Shown here piece after piece: positions 57,757 to 64,000 of a stretch of DNA of 64,000 bases. Origin of the DNA: Puccinellia tenuiflora (Eukaryota; Streptophyta; Magnoliopsida; Poales; Poaceae); the NCBI GenBank assembly GCA_012064385.1, contig QRDG01000231.1, positions 1,081,234 to 1,145,233 of the forward strand, given 5' to 3'. Both the position numbers and the translations under genes were made by a program. Each line of letters opens with the position of its first letter. Positions within the stretch are counted from its first letter, which is position 1. Below the pieces are notes generated by a model. The model was not told the origin of the DNA. It searched no databases and saw nothing but the letters and a program-made list of their open reading frames with translations.

Positions 57757-59228
57757 CCAGCGCCAGGCCACCAAGGATGCCGGCGTCATCTCCGGCCTCA
57801 ACGTCATGCGCATCATCAACGAGCCGACCGCGGCGGCCATCGCCTACGGTCTCGACAAGAAGTCCACCAGCACCGGGGAGAAGAACGTGCTCATCTTTGA
57901 TCTTGGCGGCGGCACCTTTGATGTCTCTCTCCTCACCATTGAGGAGGGCATCTTCGAGGTCAAGGCCCCGGGAGACACCCACCTGGGAGGCGAGGACTTC
58001 GACAACCGGATGGTCAACCACTTCGTGCAGGAGTTTAAGAGGAAGAATAAGAAAGACATCAGCGGCAACCCGAGGGCGCTCCGGCGGCTGAGGACGGCGT
58101 GCGAGAGGGCCAAGAGGACGCTCTCATCCACCGCCCAGACCACCATCGAGATCGACTCCTGTTCGAGGGCATCGACTTCTACACCACCATCACCCGGGCC
58201 CGGTTCGAGGAGCTCAACATGGACCTCTTCCGCAAGTGCATGGAGCCCGTCGAGAAGTGCCTCCGCGACGCCAAGATGGACAAGAGCACCGTGCACGACG
58301 TCGTGCTCGTCGGAGGATCCACCCGTATCCCGCGCGTGCAGCAGCTCCTCCAGGACTTCTTCAACGGGAAGGAGCTCTGCAAGAGCACAACCCTGACGAG
58401 GCCGTCGCCTACGGAGCTGCCGTCCAGGCCGCCATTCTCACCGGCGAGGGTAACGAGAAGGTGCAGGACCTGCTCCTGCTCGACGTCACGCCCCTCTCCC
58501 AGGGCCTGGAGACGGCCGGAGGCGTCATGACCGTGCTGATCCCCAGGAACACCACATCCCCACCAAGAAGGAGCAGGTCTTCTCCACCTACTCAGACAAC
58601 CAGCCCGGCGTGCTCATCCAGGTGTACGAGGGCGAGAGGGCGAGGACCAAGGACAACAACCTGCTCGGCAAGTTCGAGCTGTCTGGCATCCCACCGGCAC
58701 CCAGGGGCGTCCCCCAGATCACTGTTTGCTTCGACATTGATGCTAACGGTATTCTGAACGTGTCGGCCGAGGACAAGACCACCGGGCAGAAAAACAAGAT
58801 CACCATTACCAACGACAAGGGGCGCCTCAGCAAGGAGGACATCGAGAAGATGGTTGCAGGAGGCCGAGAAGTACAAGGCCGAGGACGAGGAGCACAAGAA
58901 GAAGGTGGACTCCAAGAACGCCCTGGAGAACTATGCCTACAACATGCGCAACACCATCAGGATGACAAGATCGCCTCCAGCTCCCGGAGGCTGACAAGAA
59001 GAAGAGCGGAAGCTATTGATGGCGCTATCACCTGGCGACAACAACCAGCTCGCCGAGGCTGAAGAGTTCGATGATAAGATGAAGGAGCTGGAGGGCATCT
59101 GCAACCCCATCATCGCCAAGATGTACCAGGTGCGGCGCTGAAAGCCCGGCGGAATGGACGAGGATGTTCCGCCCAGTGCCGCCGGCGGCAGCAGCGGCCC
59201 TGGGCCCAAGATCGAGGAGGTCGACTAG
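57153..59228 (+). pseudogene. HSP70: Cytosolic HSP70 chaperone gene, frame interrupted by many single-base indels
   Basis: Exon 1 is 57153-57365 and exon 2 is 57501-59228, with the intron after INTVF, the usual place in plant cytosolic HSP70 genes. Exon 1 starts AGKGDGPAIGIDLGTTYSCV. Exon 2 has VTVPAYFNDSQRQATKDAG, INEPTAAAIAYGLDKK, the phosphate loop IFDLGGGTFDVS, and VLVGGSTRIPRVQQLL. It ends EEVD (cytosolic C-terminus, binds TPR co-chaperones). Breaks: near 57303, 58158, 58387, 58552 (one base missing), 58856 (one extra), and about seven more between 58965 and 59150, nearly all deletions in short runs. No substitution-type stop was noticed. Either a very recent pseudogene or a good gene with consensus errors. 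HSP70 folds proteins by ATP-driven cycles. Confidence 0.9.
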
Positions 59229-59799
59229 ATATCGAGGAGGATGCTTTGAATAATGTGTCGATCTGTTATGGTGATTTAGTATCGTTCAGCGTATTTAATA
59301 TTTTTGTACTCGCATATTTAGTTTATATTCAAGTTTGAAACAATATATATTTGGTAATATATGGTGGAGTAGTAGACAGTACATATGCTTCCCTACATTG
59401 TGGTTATCTTCTTTTAACAGATGATTTGTTTTCAGTCAAATGCGATGTGAAACAAACGACCAACTATCTATGTATCAATTGCTTCATGCACGAATGCACA
59501 ATGACGCCGATCAATTGCAATTCACATTTACTTCCAAAACACTATAAAAGTTGCCTTCCTCGACATGTATACTGTGCCAAACACAGCCTGAAAATTTGGT
59601 GACATACAGACCACTTCTGTACATCACCTAGGATCGACTGCCTGAATTTTCTGTTTAATTCCAAATTAGACAATGCAGTTTAAACTCTGAATTAATGCAA
59701 ACCATTTACTAAACTAACCACACATCATATTCTTTGAATGATCTATAGCTGAAGACAAATGCTGTGTCGCTTGGTCTGAGAGAGCTACTACCCTTCAAC
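59229..59799. other. Intergenic between HSP70 and the convergent minus-strand gene
   Basis: AT-rich; presumed 3' untranslated regions of both genes. No other feature seen. Confidence 0.5.
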
Positions 59800-61654
59800 C
59801 TAATCCGATAGCCTTACGCTATGCAGAGCTTCATGTTCTAACTCGACCAAGTGGCGGCAGAAGTCCTCGACATCCTTAGCTGCTTCGTTGAATGAGAATC
59901 TGAACTCTTTCCAGTGGTACTCCCGAGGGACATCAAGAACAATAGCACAGCAGGAACCTTTGCGAGCACCTCAAAGCCATGGTGATCAATGGAGAGCAAG
60001 AGTGCATCCTTAAAGGAAATACAAAGATGATAGTCAAAATTACTGTAAAAATAAAAGCTTAGCATAAAAACAAGGAACCTTCAGAACTGAGAAACTAACA
60101 ATCCACTATATCCTACATTGCAATTGTCCAGATATACGAAACACTTACTCTAGCAGTCACATCAAAATACTCAAACAGAGAAGAATGAGTGCTCTCCGTC
60201 TTGCGTCATTCCGGTTGATACCATCAATCAGCTTCGCGGAAATGGCACTAGAAAGGACAGTACATAAATTTAGCCATGAGTGTGGTAGTAAAAAGAAGGT
60301 ACATCTGTTTAGCAACCAACTAGCATCCTAACTGACCAATACGGCATTATTAGCTAAGCTTAGTAGAAGGTACCGAAGTACAAATGCACAGCTGAAATCA
60401 AACCGGTTGAACCTTACATAGCATATCGGCTCTTGGTAGCTCAAAAGTATCCAACTCGGTATTATGGCTGCTCCCAGATGAATCTATGAAGACACATGAG
60501 CTGCAGAATCACAAAGAGAAATAGGTCCTTGTAACTACTTACGTAGATGGCTAAGATATTATTTGTACGGGCGCTAAACACAGAGAAAAAAGGAGGCCAG
60601 GCATAAAAAAACAGTAAGGCATATATCACACCCAATTTCAAACTTCAAGATACTGTAGGAGCTCTCTTCATTGAGTAAGCTAAGGAGACCTTCACTGCGT
60701 GACCTGCAAGAAGCACTCGCTGAAGACAATACCGTTGAAACTCCATAAGTAGCTTCGCTGGCAGCTTTATGTTCCTTCAGAATAGCTTTCTTCAGGCTTT
60801 CAGCTATAATCGGAACCTTAAGCACAAGATATGAAGCACAATCAGTATCAATATACCGACGGCTACTGGAGAACCAAACATGTTCACCAATGTTAGGGGT
60901 ATTCAGAACGAGCTTACCTTTGTCTCCTTCAAGCGCAGGACATCACCAGTCATAGCAACCCTAGGAGGAAACTGCACCAGACAACAAAGTCACCACACAA
61001 CTCACACGAGAGAAGGCAATTCAAAAAACCACACATCAAATTGGGTTGCATTTAAGCTTATAGAGATGATTGACCTTGTTGAGTGACTTGAGCAAGCTGG
61101 TAAGGCGGCCTGGGACTGGACTGGACACCGAGAGAGACCCCCGCTCATCAATTACAATGTTCTACAGGACAGACAATTCACACAAGCAATTCATCAGACA
61201 TAGGAGCAACCACTAGTACAAACAAATCAACTATCATAAAGCAAGAAGAACCAGAGCATTACAATGTTGTGCATGTCGTTCTCGGGGACAATCAAGTATG
61301 GCATGCCCTTTTGGATCATGTAGTGCACCCTCGACGTGTGAATCTCCCCCTTGCTGCCAAAAAGAAATTCCTGGTCAGTTAGCTGTTATTCGCACAAGTA
61401 TGCGGACGGCGCGAGCATCTGGATCAAGAGTGGGGGGGAGCAGGAAGCTCTGCGCGCACCTGCCCTTGGCGTCGGCTTTGATGGTGTTGAGGTGCGCTTC
61501 CCAACTAGCGCCCAAGATGTTCTGGGAAGGGGAAAGAGGGGGTCAGCGAGAGAGCCAAAATAAGGGAGGAGCGAGCGCGGAGGGTGCTGGCGAGAGGTAC
61601 CCGGCACTTCTCGGCGACGGAGAGGGCGGTGGATTTGGCCTTCGCCATCGCCAT
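59800..61654 (-). pseudogene. Conserved plant protein (FMN-binding split-barrel/DUF2470-like), at least nine exons, frame breaks
   Basis: Exons on the minus strand: 61654-61601, 61521-61460, 61353-61263, 61161-61075, 60971-60918, 60816-60632, 60500-60418, 60247-60149 and 60008-59800. The first seven join in phase. The product reads MAMAKAKSTALSVAEKCR, HYMIQKGMPYLIVPENDMHN, SLSVSSPVPGRL, PPRVAMTGDVLRLKE, and near the end LLLSIDHHGFEVLAKVP and KDVEDFCRHLVELEHEAL. This matches, from memory, a conserved plant family related to pyridoxamine-oxidase/HugZ-like flavin or haem binding proteins with a DUF2470-type tail; biochemical role unproven. The exon 7/8 junction is out of phase, a T appears missing near 60165, and one base near 59945. 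It may be an intact gene with consensus errors. Confidence 0.7.
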
Positions 61655-62427
61655 GGCCTCCGCTCCCCGCGCGCGGCAGCTGCTCGAGGAAATGCTTCGG
61701 GGAGCGAAGGAGCGCCGCCGCTGGGGGTTGACGGGTGATTCGGGTCTGCGGTATCGACTAAGGCACCAGAGCGGCAGGCCCTGGGCTAGGGCCTAGGGGT
61801 TTGTGGCCTTGTGAGTAACAAAGGCGCGCCGTGCATAGGCCCTCGTGAGTCGTGACGTGGGCCTGTGGTTCAGTCGAGAGCTGAGCTGTCTGATGCGAGT
61901 TTCACAGATCGGACCATTGAAAAAAAAATCACAGGCATAAGTTACAAATAGAGAAATTGTCCAAATTCCCCGCGTCGCCCTCACTAGGCAATTCGGGGAA
62001 CCCTAGCCGCCGCCGCTCTAGGCCACCGCCGATCTCCTCATCCGCTCGCTGCCACCGGAGGGGAGCCGGCGAAAGCGCCGCGTGCTCCCGTAGGAAGGTG
62101 GCGGCAGGGCGGAAACCTCCCGCGTTCGTTCCCGGCGCGGTGCGGGCTTGATGGCGACGGGTTGGGAGGCGGGCGCGGCGGCGAGACGGCGAGCGCAGGC
62201 CGGCAGGTAGGTGCGGCGCGGCGGCGAGGTGACGCGTGCGCGTTGGCCGGCGAGGAGTGCGGTGCGGCGGCGACGGCGGGATCGATCTGGGCTGCTGTTG
62301 GGCTCGGCAGGCGGCGGCTGCTGCTGCGGTGGAGGTGGTGCGTCGAGCTGTGCACGATGGCTGCTCGGTCGCGCGGCTCAGATACCCAAGGGAGGCGCGA
62401 GGAGGTGGTTCCGTGGTGGGATGGCGC
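61655..62427. other. GC-rich region beside the gene start; possible disrupted 5' region of another gene
   Basis: From 61970 the plus strand has a leader-like start (GGGGAACCCTAGCCGCCGCC), followed by Arg/Gly-rich frames on both strands. The CACTA element at 62428 cuts it. GC-rich promoters give such frames by chance, so I do not call a gene. Confidence 0.35.
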
Positions 62428-62959
62428 ACTAGCGCAAAAAAAGCCTAGCCGTGGCGTACCAAAAAGACTAGCCGTGGCGCAGGCCCATGCGCCACGGATT
62501 GCCACGCCACGGGTAAAATTTAGCCGTGACGCAGGCAAAAGGGCGCCACGAGTATATTTCTCTAGCCGTGGCGCACAGGACACGGTGCGCCACGGGTAGT
62601 TAGCCGTGGCGCAGACATGTGTGTGCGTCATGGCTAATGAAGCATACCCGTGGCGCACGCCCCATTGCGCCACGGGTAAGGTGCGTCACGGCTAACTTTT
62701 TCTGTATTTTTTATATACTGCGTATTTATACAGATGTTAATGTAGGTATTTATACACATATATTCTATAATACATTTTGCAAAACAGAATACATAGATCA
62801 CATGCATTATAACTGAAAATAGATAAGTAGACAAAATTATATACATCACACATGTGTATCCATCAGAATCGAGTAGCAGTTAGATCATCACATTACAAAC
62901 ACGAATTTTATCGATTGTTTGAACATAAAGCTATACACAGCTAGACAACATAATGAAAG

Positions 62960-63520
62960 ATAAGCTAGGCGTCGACGGTCTTCGGGCCGGGAAGGGGCGG
63001 ACGCCGTCTTTCGTCGTGAAGGGCCGGATGTCGCCTTGTGCCTTTAAACGCCATTCCACCTCCGCATTATCGAGTGGAGCGCCGTCATAGTAGAACATGC
63101 CTCCAACGGTGCAGAGATCGTGTAGTTGATCCGCGCGAACGTCTCCTGGATGCGATAGAATTCTTGTCGGAGATCACGATCTTGAATCGTCGCCAAGTGT
63201 TTGGCCCAACGTTGGAGTTGATCTGGCAACTTGAGTTGCTCTTCATCCCGTACGAAGGCACAGATCTAATGGATGCGTAGTAGGCATCCCTCTCGCTATT
63301 CTTCGGTTGCGTGACGCACGAGAAGTTGATAATGTGGTGGAATGCAAGCACACCTCTTCTTCCAGGTCTCTTCCTTTTGAAGACGCCTCCCTCATACTGA
63401 AGCCAATTGGAGCATTATCCAGAGCCTTCTTGAGGTTGGTGTAGTCTTTCGGCTTGTCCTCCCTACCCGAGTCCAAAATGTGACTACGGAATATTTCGGG
63501 CAAAGAACGAGCAGGACGTA
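62960..63520 (-). pseudogene. CACTA-associated gene fragment
   Basis: Overlapping minus-strand frames read KDYTNLKKALDNAPIGFSMR, then LAFHHIINFSCVTQPKNSER and DAYYASI, and then QLQRWAKHLATIQDRDLRQE with RRWNGV. They use three frames, so at least two frame changes occur. The sequence resembles proteins I associate with grass CACTA elements, but I cannot name a domain. Confidence 0.45.
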
Positions 63521-63781
63521 GTACTTGCCTTTGGGAAAAACAATTTAGACAGAGTGTAGAAAAATAATGATATTAGGGATATTAAAACTGGCACAAGAGC
63601 GAGCTCTCTCACACCACAGACACTTTGGCAGTTGGATTGTGCGTTCTGGTCATTTCCTTTCTGTCCGATGCACACCATCCCGAGGGCAGCTACTCTGGGG
63701 AACGAATCGACGGCCTCCCGTTCGATCTCGGATAGACGGTGTAGATGTCTCCCGTGTGCATCACCAAAATCGCCTGCCTCC

Positions 63782-64000
63782 TGAAAGAACAACATGCCCG
63801 AGATGTCGCCTAGAGGGGGGTGAATAGGCGATTAAAACTTTTTCTAATTAGAGGCTTGATAATGCGGAATAAAACTATGTGGTTTAAATTAACAAGCCAA
63901 CACCTAATTACTAGGCTCACCTATGTGCACCAACAACTTATGCTAAGCAATTCAAGCAACAGGTGATGCTATAGAAAAGAACTTCAAGCACGAAGGCTAT
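63782..64000 (-). mobile_element. LTR retrotransposon end, entering from the right
   Basis: Read on the minus strand it ends CCTATTCACCCCCCTCTAGG, then CTTTCA at 63782. This is the same LTR-end pattern as the Copia LTRs at 30100-30141 and 47215-47260. The rest lies outside the window. The bases before it (CCTCC, 63777-63781) are the presumed target copy. Confidence 0.65.

Larger units (their letters stand above)
62428..64000 (-). mobile_element. CACTA transposon, left end, continuing past the window
   Basis: The terminus CACTAGCGCAAAAAAAG starts at 62428, after GCG as possible 3-bp target. About thirteen copies of TAGCCGTGGCGCA or its inverse TGCGCCACGGGTA fill 62445-62695 in alternating direction. 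Minus-strand gene-like sequence follows from about 62960. The element is interrupted at 63782 by an LTR and its other end is not in the window. Confidence 0.75.

Noticed and set aside
57458..58021. Minus-strand 187-codon frame
   Set aside because: Antisense of HSP70 exon 2.
61929..62673. Arg/Pro-rich minus-strand frames of 166-211 codons
   Set aside because: GC-rich flank and CACTA subterminal array; no motif and a frame that runs across the transposon border.
1..64000. CRISPR array, bacterial operon or viral genome
   Set aside because: Spliced plant genes and plant transposons throughout; the repeats are LTRs, MITEs and subterminal arrays, not spaced direct repeats.

Overview
The window is a plant nuclear segment, almost certainly from a grass and most likely a Triticeae species (wheat, barley or a relative). 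The basis is the mix of mobile elements: CACTA elements, a SIRE/Maximus-type Copia element, non-autonomous LTR elements with a tRNA-Asp primer site, a TRIM, an Au-like SINE and Stowaway MITEs, together with GC-rich monocot-style exons. Names rest on motif recognition only; no database search was made.

Layout. 1-4234 is the right part of a CACTA element with a degenerate Transposase_24-type gene. 4235-8177 is a minus-strand non-autonomous LTR element, which cuts a LINE fragment (8178-8835). 8836-14960 is intergenic, with a truncated LINE, an Au-like SINE and a Stowaway MITE. 15015-16363 (minus) is an intact two-exon Dof transcription factor gene, the only host gene here with a fully open frame. 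17780-18702 is an orphan CACTA end. 19240-22600 is a wrecked FAR1/FHY3-like gene that received a TRIM (21004-21488), followed by a LINE (22875-25625). 26128-52726 is a nested block. An outer LTR-type element with a gag-like region holds an 11.8-kb Copia element (28690-47260), which in turn holds a young 6.7-kb element (36760-43479). The right outer repeat holds a further LTR remnant (50184-51873).

52836-61654 is a small gene island: a secreted glycine-rich protein gene (minus), a phosphatidylinositol-phosphate 5-kinase 3' fragment (minus), three Stowaway or Stowaway-like elements, a MULE-like inverted-repeat element, a cytosolic HSP70 gene with heat-shock elements (plus), and a conserved plant gene with at least nine exons (minus). 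All four coding units in this island keep recognisable exons but carry single-base frame breaks, mostly missing bases in short runs. Consensus sequence errors are therefore as plausible as pseudogenisation. 62428 to the end is the left part of another CACTA element, with an LTR entering at 63782.

I found no cooperating multi-gene pathway and no clearly new molecular system. The most informative signals are the datable nesting, the shared short palindromic array in two unrelated retroelements, a conserved small ORF in a pol-less LTR family, a spliced intact extra ORF in a broken Copia element, and the clustered frame breaks.
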